Assembly (NCBI GenBank): GCA_030323885.1
Contig: CM059194.1
Span: 3,399,291-3,463,290, forward strand
Direction of reading: 5' to 3'
Source: Branchipolynoe longqiensis
Taxonomy: Eukaryota; Annelida; Polychaeta; Phyllodocida; Polynoidae
Length of the DNA: 64,000 nt
The position numbers were made by a program, and so were the translations under genes. This document shows, one piece after another, positions 8,787 through 18,749 of this stretch. The notes below the pieces were generated by a model that saw only the letters and a list, made by a program, of their open reading frames with translations, was not told the origin of the DNA and ran no database searches. How positions within the stretch are numbered: the first letter of the stretch is position 1; each line of letters begins with the position of its first letter.

Positions 8787-10150
8787 TGATCGTGGGCGAG
8801 GATTGATGGGGTCAATGATTCAGAGAGCCACTGGAAGTGATGGGACCAGTGGTTGGTTAGGGCAACCATTGATGGAAGAAATGATTGGTTTCATTTAATG
8901 AGTTTGAGTCATTTGAGTGATTCTGGTCATCCGATTGATTCAGATCACTTTGTAAAAATATACGGATTTTCGATTAAGAATTATATATTGGCAGAGAGCA
9001 TTATTATTCTTGGACGACGAAGTGGGAAGCAGGTTATGTAAACTAAAAGTAATAGAATCCCACTCCCATTGTACATGATACTGAGTGATATGAAATATAT
9101 GTTATATATGATGATTGGAGTTAATGAAGAGATTTCCTATAAAAGAGACAGTACATGATTATTGAAATGTTTCTCTATGTGTTCATAAAGAATACAATTG
9201 GAGGAAAAGGACAATTTTAATATTTATATCTATATACATATCTGTAACTGTATACAACATCCTGTCCACCCATGGCCACTGGACCGACCCACCTGCCTAA
9301 TCTGCATATGTATAGAGCGCACAACCTGCAGCTGGTTTGAGTGACAGCCCCTACTGGGGGTGGCCACCCACCCAGACTGTGGGGAGTGTCTGATTGGCTG
9401 GTTGGGGAATGTCCGGTCACCTGACTCCCTTGGCCTATCCTGAACACACACTAGTCTCAGATAAGTAATTATTAAAGATTCTGCTTCAGACACACTGAAG
9501 AGAAATTACTCTACTCCTAGCTCTTGAGTGAGACACACCTACTTTTGAGCAGGAACCCCAGACACTCTGTCTGATGCTATCTAAATTCACCTATTCAAAT
9601 TGAGTGTATACACAGCCATAGGACTCCTGTCCCATGGGCTGTAGGCACTGCTTTCAGTATACAGGGTAAAGTGATAATGAGACATAGTGTGGGCAGCATA
9701 TGAGGAGTGAAGGTGCTGGGTCACATGTAAGGGGGATGGACAGGAGTTGCTGCCAATAAAGCACAACTTATTCACTGTTCATCTGTGTGACTGGTTTTCC
9801 TTCCTCTTTCCAGACTTGGTTAAATTAATTTAGGCTGATTGCATCACAGCTGAAATGAAGGGGAAGAGTTTTGTAGTCACATGGGGTGCTCACAGCGGCA
9901 GAGCATCCGTGTTTCTATAACTTGATTGATCTTGGGCAAGGATTGATGGGGTCAATGATTCGGAGAGTCACTGGAGTGATGGGACCAGTGGTTGGTTAGG
10001 ACAACCATTGAGGTAGGAAATGATTGAGTTCATTTGATTGGTTCGAGTCTTTTGAGTGAGTCGAGTCATCTGATTGATTCGGGTCATTTGATTGATGTTG
10101 GATCGATGGGCCAATCGGGTCGATGATTGATTGAGTCAATCACTGCTGAA
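8787..10150 (+). repeat. GATTGA-rich tandem repeat split by a solo LTR
   Basis: About 160 bp left of the LTR (8787-8946) and about 180 bp right of it (9924-10100) are copies of each other, starting TTGATC(G/T)TGGGC and containing GGGACCAGTGGTTGGTTAGG. Both are rich in GATTGA/TCAATC. The target was therefore already tandemly repeated before the LTR landed. Related GATTGA segments continue to about 10870. Confidence 0.75.
8951..9919 (+). mobile_element. Solo LTR, copy 1 (969 bp)
   Basis: It starts TGTAAAAATATACGGATTTT and ends near TTTCTATA, a decayed CA terminus. ACTT occurs on both sides (8947-8950 and 9920-9923), a 4-bp target duplication. A TATAAAAG box at 9138-9145 and AATAAA at 9755-9760 give promoter and polyadenylation signals in the order U3-R-U5, supporting plus orientation. 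No internal coding region is attached, so it is a recombined solo LTR. The family has further copies at 11492, 20878, 23569, 26172 and 44230. Confidence 0.88.
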
Positions 10151-10426
10151 GAACTGATTGGATTGGTTCTATACACTGTCATTGCTTGTTACAAGTACGC
10201 CGCCGAGTTAACACTGTCGTATATGAAATTCAGTTGCCGTGATTATATGTGTTAATACGGATATGGGATGCTTTATCATTGTACAGAAGGCACAAAAAGA
10301 CATATTGATTCATTATTTGCCTCTACCTCGACATAATACGACTTGTATTTGGTGAGATCGAAGATTTGGTTCTAAGTTGCAAGAAAACAATCCCTAAAAA
10401 TTAGGTCATCGAGCCAAACCGGTTAA

Positions 10427-10707
10427 ACCTTGTTTTCCCATAAGGCGAGATCTGCAATGTTAACGCAAGGACCTGTCGAAAGATTACGCGTCTACCATCG
10501 ACATCTTCAGGTTCCATACAGTTCATAGTCGGTGAGGTCAAAATGGATGGACAGGTGTATTGCCGGTACTTGTTTGCCCATAAGGCAAGATCTGCAATGT
10601 TAACTCAATAAGGACCTGCTGAGCAGCCACGCATCTACCATTGACGTCTCAGGTTTCTTACAGTTCATAGTCGGTGAGGTCAAAATGGAGGCACAGGTGT
10701 ATCAATG
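10427..10707 (+). repeat. Tandem duplication, two units of about 140 bp
   Basis: CCCATAAGGC(G/A)AGATCTGCA starts at 10437 and 10577. The units share TTCATAGTCGGTGAGGTCAA near their ends. They are about 85-90% alike by eye. Confidence 0.85.
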
Positions 10708-10869
10708 TGGGACTGGATGACAGCATTTGCCAAATCCGATTAAGCACTAAAATATAAGGTCGATGATCGAGTGAAGCAAGTACTGCAAAAAAAACACAAA
10801 AAAAACTACAGTAGTCGAAACTTGGTTGATGGGATCAATCACTACTGAATGACATGTTGTTCTGATTGT

Positions 10870-11491
10870 CCTGTGCAAGATCTGACCTGTCATGGTTCCC
10901 TGCTGGTGTTGCTATTCTTTCCTGACTACCCTATTTTTAAAACTAATTTCTTTTATTATCATGAGTTTTAAAAGGGGGCATGGGCGCGCAAGAGAATTAG
11001 CAGACACAGCCTGGACAGTGACAGGAGGATAAAAGACAGCCTTTTTTAAATATAAATTTGATATTATGATAGGGGGGAGTAGAACTAGTACAGATAAGTA
11101 GCAAGATAGCCGGTTCGAAGCCACCATCCACATTGGGACCGCCATTCTAATATAGATTTTGGGGCTGTTCTTGTCTAAAACAAGTACTGCATACAAATAG
11201 ATAGGAATGGTCCCCAAGGTGGTGGAGAACTGGAAAAAGACAGAAAACTTGATAGAAAAACTTTGACAGTGACGATGGGAGGAGTAGCCCATACCATGGA
11301 GAATATACTTAAGTTAAAATACAATGCGTGGGCATTCAAACGAAAAGGGTACTGAAACTTATAAAGTCTAATACAAATATACATTGCTCCACTGTATGGC
11401 ACTCACTCTGGCTTAACCTAAAAAGATGTAATGTTTAAGGGCTTCCATTTATCTTGGCCATTTTGTGCAAGTAGAAATGGAAGAGGGATGT
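10870..11491. other. No recognised feature; weak open frame on minus strand
   Basis: A 126-codon open frame reads 11292-10912 on the minus strand, hydrophobic and low in complexity, with no family I recognise. The sequence is A-rich on the plus strand and may be decayed LINE sequence. Confidence 0.3.
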
Positions 11492-12523
11492 TGTAAAAAT
11501 ATACGGATTTTCGGTAAAGAATTATTTATGGACAGAGAGCATTATTATTCTTGGGCTTGGAGTGGGGAGAAGGTTATGTAATCTAAAAGCAATGGTGCCC
11601 CCACTCCTATGATGACATGATATAAACTATGTGAGATATATGTTCATGCATGATGCCTAAAGTTAATGAAGACATGTTCTTATATATGAAGCAGTTCAAG
11701 GTTGAGGAAATGTTCCTCTATGTATTCATAAAGAATGCAATTGGAGAAAAAATACATTTTTGGTATATACATATATATATCTAATTGTAACTGTATACAA
11801 CTAACTGCCCCCACCGGACCCAGGGCCAAGCACACCAGCCATACTACATTCCTTAGAGCCACACCCTGCAGGCTGGTTTTGGGTGGCAACCCCCCATATT
11901 AGGGCATTGCACTGACCAGTCTGTAGGGGAGTGTCTGATTGGCTGGCTGTGGGAGATCCGTCACCTGACCCCCCTTGGCCTATCATGGCCACACAAGTCT
12001 CATTCTAATTAATTATTCAAGAAACTTCTCCAGACACTCTGGAGAGGGATCACTCTACTCCTGGCTCTTCAGTGAGACAGACCTACTCTTGAGCAGGAAC
12101 CCCAGACACTCTGTCTGATGCTAGCCAACTTCACCTATTCAAATTGAGTGTATACACAGCCATAGGACTCCTGTCCCATGGGCTGTAGGCACTGCTTTCA
12201 GTATACAGGCTAAGTTGATAATGAGACATAGTGTGGACAGTAGAAGGTTAGGGGTTAGGTTGATGGGTCACTGGTAGGTGAGCAGGTGTTGGGTAAGGTT
12301 GATGGGTTGCAGGTGTTGGTGTCATTAATTTGATTAAAGCACAACACCCTCACAGTCTATCTGTGTGACTTGCCTTCCTTTCTTCCTTAGTATTGGTTAG
12401 TGTTGGTTGATAAGTTGATACTATTGGTTTAGTATGACTGCATCACGGGTTATATGAAGGGGAAGAGTATTGTAGTAGCATGGGGTGCTCAACGCGGCCG
12501 AGCACTCCTCTTATTATATCGCG
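11492..12523 (+). mobile_element. Solo LTR, copy 2 (about 1030 bp)
   Basis: Same family as 8951-9919: TGTAAAAATATACGGATTTT at the start and a decayed ATATCGCG end. Flanks are ATGT (11488-11491) and ATGG (12524-12527), a 4-bp target duplication with one change. Similarity to copy 1 runs through the whole length, including the CAGACACTCTGTCTGATGCT and CCCATGGGCTGTAGGCACTG blocks. It is longer than copy 1 because of a G/T-rich expansion around 12240-12330. Confidence 0.85.
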
Positions 12524-12718
12524 ATGGTCACGTAATGCGGAATGACCTATTAATGTGTAGGTAGTCTGCTTCCAAGCAGCTCCACTAATTCCTCCATCTG
12601 CCCTCCAGGTGGCTCCTCTCCCCTTACGATAGGCCTATCCAGCCGCTGATTTTGCTTATTTTGATTATGCAGACATAACTATATAGCATGTTTTAGTCAA
12701 TGTTCCTAACTTGAATAA

Positions 12719-12790
12719 TGGCTGGAAAATCAGTGCTTCGGCATTGACAAACAAACCTATTCAGTTGAATAAACATATTTACCACGTAAA
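12719..12790 (+). mobile_element. LINE-type 3' tail fragment
   Basis: GGCTGGAAAATCAGTGCTTC followed by a TTCAGTTGAA hairpin, ATAAACATATTTACC and then unrelated sequence. It is the same tail as at 789-1201 and 55200-55272. Confidence 0.7.
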
Positions 12791-12842
12791 TACCCCGGCA
12801 AAAAACATAGTTTCATGATATATTTTTATATATAATGTATAT

Positions 12843-12956
12843 GTAATGACACTGCGCCTGATAGCTGTCATGGTGCTGGCGGCATGGTCTCCCAGTGGGA
12901 CAGCACTATAAAGTTGCCATGGCTGACCACTGTCACAAGTCTGTACCTGTCCAGGT
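12843..12956 (+). mobile_element. SINE-B fragment (3' part)
   Basis: It contains the CCCAGTGGGACAGCACTATA block and CACTGTCACAAGTCTGTACC, matching the middle and 3' body of the complete copy at 44325-44663. The tRNA-like head is absent. Confidence 0.75.
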
Positions 12957-13180
12957 AAAATCCGTCAAATCCATTTTAGTTGCTCGCTGTAAAATAGGAC
13001 TTGTGCCTTAAATGTAAAGTCTATCAATTTCACATTGGATGATGCATTAAATAGAGGATCCTTTGGTTTCCGTAGAAAAGATGGCTTTGATTTAAAGAAA
13101 TGATGGCAGCTTCAGCTCAAACCTGGTGGTCGTGGCTTCCTTTCAACCCAAATGGCATTTGTTCAGTTTTTGTGCCTGTA
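12949..13180 (+). mobile_element. MITE-G, copy 1
   Basis: The left end CAGGTAAAATCCGTCAAATC and right end GTTTTTGTGCCTG are decayed inverted repeats of the family seen at 18599-20636 and 60175-60413. The interior shares AAATGATGGCAGCTTCAGCT. There is no coding capacity. Confidence 0.6.
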
Positions 13181-13384
13181 CTCTTCATTTACACAATGTG
13201 GCTTCTGTAGTTTTAAAGTCACTGCCCACACTCAGCCCTACCCAGGCCTCAGACCGTGCTAGGTCACACTGCAGTAATCCAGAAGATTGATGCAGTGTGC
13301 ATGTGGGATAACTGCTGACCCTGCGCCTGTGTGCCCCCTCCCATATGCTCCCCCACCTCCTCCCACGTCATACATAAGGATGGT

Positions 13385-13600
13385 TGGTTGTTGGAGGTTT
13401 ACACCCTGGCAACATCTAGTCATATCAATACGGGTACCGACTTGTAACATTGCACACTCATGTGACCTTTATAGTGCTGTCCCACTGGAAAATCCGGCCG
13501 CTGGCACCATGACCTGGTTTCCCACTCAGTCACATCATCTTGATTCTGAGCTAACCAGGCGTTGTCCTATCCTAGTAATAGAAGGAGACTACAATAATAC
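13385..13600 (-). mobile_element. SINE-B, head-less copy
   Basis: On the minus strand it carries the CAGTGGGACAGCACTATA-type block, GTCACAAGTCGGTACCCGTA and the TTGCCAGGGTGTAAA 3' end. It is truncated before the tRNA-like head, inside the CTAGGATAGGACAACGCCTG region. Confidence 0.75.
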
Positions 13601-13788
13601 AAATACCGGAATACAAGGTGCTATAGGCAGATCTTAAGACAAGGTGCGATGGACATGCATAATGCATCCAGGCTCTATCGATAGTGCCTCAAGTTTAGAC
13701 CCATTTAACTGCACACACAACCTATAACACGCGACATACATTCTTCTAGTGCAAATCTAAAATGAGAAGACCCCCGATACAATGAATG

Positions 13789-14672
13789 GTCAGCTCCCAG
13801 CACCTCCAGTCAGCTCCCAATACTTAGTCACCTCCCACCACTTACAATCGGCTCCCAACACTTACAATCAGCTCCCAACACGTACAATCAGCTCCCAACA
13901 CTTACATTCAGCTTCTAACACTTACAATCAACTGCCAACACTTACAATCAGCTCCTAGCACTTACCATCAGCTCTGAACACTTACAATCACATGCTAACA
14001 CTTACAATCAGCTCCTAAGACTTACAATCAACTCCCAGCACTTACAGTCAGCTCCTAACACTTACCCTCAGCTCCCACCACTGACAATCAGCTTCTAACA
14101 CTTACAATCAACTCCCAACACTTGCAATTAGCTCCTAGCACTTACCATCAGCTCCTAACACTTACAATCACCTGCTAACACTTACAATCAGCTCCTAACA
14201 CTTACAATCAACTCCCAGCACTTACAATCAGTTCCTAACACTTACCGTCACCTGCCAACACTTACAATCAGATCCCAACACTTACACTTAGCTGCCATCA
14301 CTTACGATCAGCCCCCAACACTTACAAGCAGCTTCCAACACTTACACTCAGCTCCTAACACTTACAATCAACTCCCAACACTTACAATCAGATCCCCCCA
14401 CTTACAATCTGCTCCAAACACTTACAATCAGCTCCCAACACTTACAGTTATTGTCAGCTCCCAATACTTACACTCAACTCATGTTACTTACACTCAGCTC
14501 CTAACACTTACACTCAGCTCCCACCACTTACAATCCGCTCCTACCACTTACAATCAGCTCCCGTCACTTACAATCAGATCCTACCACTTACAATCAGCTC
14601 CTATCACTTACAATCAGCTCCTAACACTTACAATCAGATCCCAACACTTACAATCAGATCCCAACACTTACC
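13789..14672 (+). repeat. 20-bp minisatellite, about 44 units
   Basis: Consensus CACTTACAATCAGCTCCYAA. Units are mostly exactly 20 bp but vary at several positions (AGCTCC, AACTCC, AGATCC; AATCA, AGTCA, ACTCA). A few partial units lie near 14455. It ends abruptly at the GC-rich sequence from 14672. Confidence 0.95.
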
Positions 14673-15129
14673 TGCGGTGCGCCGTTGACACGAGGCCGTA
14701 CTGAACCCAGGTTCAGTGCGGACACCCACACCACTAGCAGACACCACTGCTCACTGTCACAGACCACACTGGAGGAGGCATGGGCCTGGAGGAGCTCGGG
14801 CTCCTCACTCCTTCTGGCGGCACCCACTAGCACTAGACACACCCTCCACCGCCGGCTGGCAGGGGTCCGAATCAGCCGCCACCAGCACGGCCAGCACCAG
14901 CGGCAGGACAAGGTCTGACTGGCGAGAATCAGCCGAGCTATAAATAGCCTGGGTGGGGCAGCGGGACAGAGAGGAATTAAATATGCAAATGATGTTATGA
15001 AATGAACGCGGAGTGTGTAGGCATCAATGGGGTTCCCACTGACTGTGTTGCGTGATATATTATAAGGTATAGACAGACCCCTTTCAATGTTTACAAACAT
15101 TGTGTATGCGCACGCAGCTTGGCTGCAGA
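14673..15129. other. GC-rich patch with a TATA-like box; no recognised gene
   Basis: A GC-rich segment (14673-14960) directly follows the minisatellite and contains CTATAAATAGC at 14939-14949, a good TATA-box match on the plus strand. Both strands have open frames (77 codons plus, about 160 codons minus) without recognisable domains. A promoter is possible but unproven. Confidence 0.35.
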
Positions 15130-15530
15130 ACGAAAGCACACTGCCATTGAGTTTGCCGATACGTGCTGTGCAAAACGTTAGTTTTATTCAAAGTTAATAG
15201 AAATCCCGAACCCGAACATTGTGTCTAGGTGGCGTGGTTTGAGATATTTCACTTTTTCTGTATGAAGATTGCTCACGGCCATTGACAATGCATTTAGTTT
15301 GCCAATACGCGCAGTGCAAAACGTTAATTTGATTCAAAATTGATAGAAATCCAGAACCCAAACCATATAAATTTAATATAATCTGTTTGTTAAGCATGGT
15401 GTCTGTTTGTGTGTGAAGCGCTTTGTTTCTAGGTGGTGTGGTTTTAGAGATATTTCACTTTTTCTGTAAGACGATTGCTCACGGCCATTGATAATGCACT
15501 GAGTTTGCCGATACGCGGAGTGCAATATTA
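15130..15530 (+). repeat. Three diverged tandem units of about 135-205 bp
   Basis: TTTGCCRATACG near 15152, 15299 and 15505 follows a CCATTGA-AATGC segment. The first two continue into GTGCAAAACGTTA and AATAGAAATCC. GGTGTGGTTT and ATATTTCACTTTTTCTGTA recur between units. Confidence 0.75.
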
Positions 15531-16583
15531 GGGAACATTCCCTTATGCACCTTTATACTCACATAATTCTTATACATCACATAGGTACTGCATAGGCAAT
15601 TATATGAGTATAATTATCCAGAAGCCGATTATCTATGAACTGTGTTCATATTAACCTGACACTACACCACTTAACTGACACTCCTCCAGTCATCTACTAG
15701 TCAGGCCTTCTGCCTCGCCTGGTGGCGCCACCTGCCGCATCTTCATCACCTGTGTCTTCCTCACACCTGCAATACTCACACATATATATCAGAAGAAAAA
15801 AATCATCAGGTGTGACTGACACTAGTGACAGTGGTCAACATCCAGTGGAGGCGAAGTGGGCTGAAAGGTGGCGCCACTAGTTGGTTCTTGGGAGTATAAT
15901 AATGTAATAATAATTCTCTTCTGTATATTTATACTCACATAATAGGTTATATATCACACATATATATATATATATATATATATCCTCCAGTGCGACTGAC
16001 ATTGTCCATGATGTGCGCGACATGGGGAATTGATATCGCGAGACTGTGTATTTCCCATAGATTCGAGCGACTTTGGCACCACCTATGTTTTTGATTCTGA
16101 ACTGACCAAATGGTCGTCGATTGACCTGCCACCTACTGTAAATTCCTTGAACACAATACTATGCAGTTAGCGAAACGGCACAGTAGATTTTAAAATGTGA
16201 CCATTGGCGCCACCTATATACTTCTTGTGAACTAGCATTTGGCCGCTATCGACACGCCACCTACTGTTAATTCAGAGCAAAGCCTATGATGCAGTTACAA
16301 AGTCTAGACACTTCGACCATAGCTTTTCAACCGATCGGACGTGATACCTTTCCTGTAGATTTGCCGTCCCACCCACCCAACTAATGACATAGATCGATAG
16401 GGTTAAGTGCCTGAAATCCTCGAACTGTATTATCATTACCACCTTGAATCTTAATGTAACAAGCTACATTAGTAAGAATAAATGGCACTATATACCACTG
16501 TATCGTGTTTGTTCAATTAGGCTACATCTGGTGGAGGCGAGGAGGGTAGGTGGAGCCACTGGTACAGGGTTGGTCTTAAAGAG
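15531..16583. repeat. Diverged repeats including two GGCGCCACC-containing units
   Basis: TTGGCRCCACCTAT at about 16073 and 16205, each followed about 60 bp later by CCACCTACTGT, marks a two-copy repeat of 132 bp. A single arm of the foldback family described at 16586 (TTATACTCACATAAT...) lies at about 15895-15965 with an AT run, and another at about 15550. No gene is recognised. Confidence 0.5.
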
Positions 16584-16585
16584 TG

Positions 16586-16779
16586 TAACAAATAATAGTA
16601 ATAATTAACCCCTACGTGTCTTTATACTTGCATAATTCGTTATACATCACATATATATTGGATCCACCAGATATCTATGAGGCAAAATTTACATTTGGTC
16701 CATCTATATAAATATATATATGTCATGTATATGAATTATGCGAGTATAAATGTGTGGAGGGGTATTATTATTTGTTATA
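16586..16779. mobile_element. Foldback element with arms of about 75 bp
   Basis: The left arm TGTAACAAATAATAGTAATA... through TTTATACTTGCATAATTC and the right arm (reverse complement TATAACAAATAATAATACCC through TTTATACTCGCATAATTC) pair over about 75 bp around a loop of about 45 bp. Single arms occur at about 15895 and, reduced, near 21790-21840. It is non-coding. Confidence 0.75.
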
Positions 16780-16840
16780 TTCATTATCTACCAACCACTA
16801 TTCTCAATGTTTGTTTGTTGTTGTTGGTACATTTAGTTGT

Positions 16841-17196
16841 TTAAAGTTGCATAGTCTGATGAAAATATCAAATTTACAAAACCAAAACAATTATCTAGAT
16901 TTGATTATACATATCTAACTTCGATACTGGTGCACTTATTAAACATTTGTCATCACACTGAAGGGAATACAGATGCAATTTAAGAGAACCTGTTACTGCA
17001 GACGCCTATCGTGTCAGAGTTTTGGCTTGCCTGCCAAAATGAATTTTGTATGGTTGTACTTCAAATATCTCCAAAGTTAACCATCTAAAATAAAAGTTAC
17101 TTCAAACTAGAGTAAGGTATTCTATAGCGATCAATCTAATGTATTTATCTAAAAAAAATGAGAGAAACTCTAAACCATCAGACTATGCAACTTTAA
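16841..17196 (+). mobile_element. MITE-M, copy 1
   Basis: Inverted termini AGTTGCATAGTCTGATG and CATCAGACTATGCAACT are each bounded by TTAA (16841-16844 and 17193-17196). The body includes CCTGTTACTGCAGACG and TTGGCTTGCCTGCCAAAAT. It is a non-autonomous DNA transposon of about 350 bp; other copies lie at 18750, 49649, 53848, 60567, 61354 and 62422. Confidence 0.88.
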
Positions 17197-17207
17197 GCAG
17201 GGACACT

Positions 17208-17405
17208 TTCAATCGTGGACAATTGGTCTTCCTCATTCCACTGCTCCTTGCCCTATCCTAATAATGCTGAGTGTCTGGCTAAGAAGTGACAAGTATACAT
17301 TTTTAAGTCATTGGTTTGACTTGACCAGGGTTCGAACCCACAATCCAACGAACTATCAACATGGGAGACGGACACTCTAAGTCTAGCTCATTCAGCCATC
17401 CCATC
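17208..17405 (-). mobile_element. SINE-B, head-containing fragment
   Basis: On the minus strand GATGGCTGAATGAGCTAGAC (A-box region) and GGGTTCGAACCC (B-box, about 17329-17340) form the tRNA-like head, followed by the TTAGGATAGGGCAAGGAGCA body. The 3' end is missing. Confidence 0.7.
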
Positions 17406-17564
17406 TGGTTATTTTCACTCCTTGTCCTATGTCCTGGTACTGGTGGCGCCACCAATGACCCAAGCCCTAACTGCAGGCGCCCCTATTGTCATTTGCACCC
17501 GGTATTGAAAGTTTGACTGTTCACAAAGATTATACACCTACACATTTAACAAAAAAAATTCTTG

Positions 17565-17872
17565 AAGATGTATACTGCCTATCATGGATAAGTCTGAATA
17601 GACTTGGTTTCACCATTAGACAGTTTGTCGATAGAAAGCCCGAGTCTACACTTTTACCCACCCAAGGGATTTTTAACCTCCCACACCACATAGACATGGT
17701 ATGAGAGCAACTGGCCTTTGATGACGCTGTAAGTTATACACATCGGTGGAAATCCAAATTGGCAGAGGTGGGGGCACGGGGAATCAAACCACCAACCTTC
17801 AGATTAGGAATCTGACCTAGAAAAAAATCAGACACTCTAACCACTCCGTCACAGAGAACACCTTTAATAGGA
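17565..17872 (-). mobile_element. SINE-A, copy 1
   Basis: Read on the minus strand, a tRNA-like head with a leucine/serine-like long variable arm (A-box near TGACGGAGTGGTTAGAGTG) is followed by GTCAGATTCCTAATC and a B-box GGTTTGATTCCCC. The body is CCAATTTGGATTTCCACCGA and ends GATAGGCAGTATACATCTTC. About 305 bp, with close relatives at 26930, 30190 and 52116. Confidence 0.85.
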
Positions 17873-18100
17873 TGTATAATAACCCGGAATATCCCTGCTT
17901 TCCCTCATCACTCCCTCAAGCTCTATGGACTGTGGGATTCTGTCCTAGTCATCTACAGCTCCAGCCTCCCCAACCTCAGCTCGGGTAGCGGCGCCACCAC
18001 CCCTGCACATTGTAACCGCCACTCACTGTACCGGTAGGCGGCCCGATTCTAATCTAGGTCACATATACACCGACGCACAGACAGACAGACCCACGACGGG

Positions 18101-18131
<31 letters not shown>

Positions 18132-18598
18132 GGCTCACCTTCAAGTCAACATGTCGGATCCAGATTCAGATGAGGTGGTCAGTGTGTACTGGCGATGCGA
18201 TGTGATGCGATGGTGCACAGATGATGGGGAGGTGTGTGCTTGTGTGTGTGTGTGGGGGGGGGGGGGATATCAGCATGTTCATGCTGCAGAGTGGGTGCAT
18301 TCATGGGGGAACCAGGACCAGCTGTCTGCGACTATGCAGTCTTCCTTTCTCTGTCTGTCTCTCCCCGCGACCTTACACTACAGCACATCGACTCACTAAT
18401 GTATGCGTCTATGTGTGATGTATGCACGGTCTGCACATCGGCCAGTCAGAGCTCACTGGCGCACAGTCAACCCCTGCAAGCGCACCCACCCTGTCCCTGC
18501 TGGGTGGTCACAAATTTGCTTACATTAGCGCGGTGGCCGTTTTAGTCATGTTCTCTCCTTTTGCAGATGTCTCAGTGAATGGAGCGGGGAATTTGAAG
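17873..18598. other. Simple repeats, otherwise no recognised feature
   Basis: It contains a CA dinucleotide run at about 18101-18126 and a TGTGTG run ending in a 14-G tract at about 18239-18266. Short open frames in three frames have no recognisable domain. Confidence 0.5.
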
Positions 18599-18749
18599 GG
18601 TTCACTTGCAAAAACCGACAAATCTATTTTAGTTGCTTTATGTATAATATAATTTATTGTTGGGGATTCCAGTTAAACTCAATCAATTTTGTATTGATTA
18701 GTGATTTATGTAACGGATGTGGCAACTTATGTGAAGCAATGTATTTGAT

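Noticed and set aside
8951..9919. This LTR as the 3' LTR of the Ty3/env element upstream
   Set aside because: It has target duplication ACTT on both sides, is preceded by no polypurine tract, and sits in an unrelated tandem repeat 1.5 kb after env.
10912..11292. 126-codon minus-strand open frame as a membrane protein
   Set aside because: The hydrophobic character comes from A/T-rich antisense sequence; no signal, topology or homology supports a gene.
13789..14672. CRISPR-like regularity of the 20-bp repeat
   Set aside because: Directly adjoining 20-bp units without spacers: a minisatellite.
14654..15139. 161-codon minus-strand open frame next to the 20-bp minisatellite
   Set aside because: The GC-rich composition explains its length; it has an odd Cys/Trp/Arg composition and no domain. 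Kept only as an unexplained GC-rich patch.
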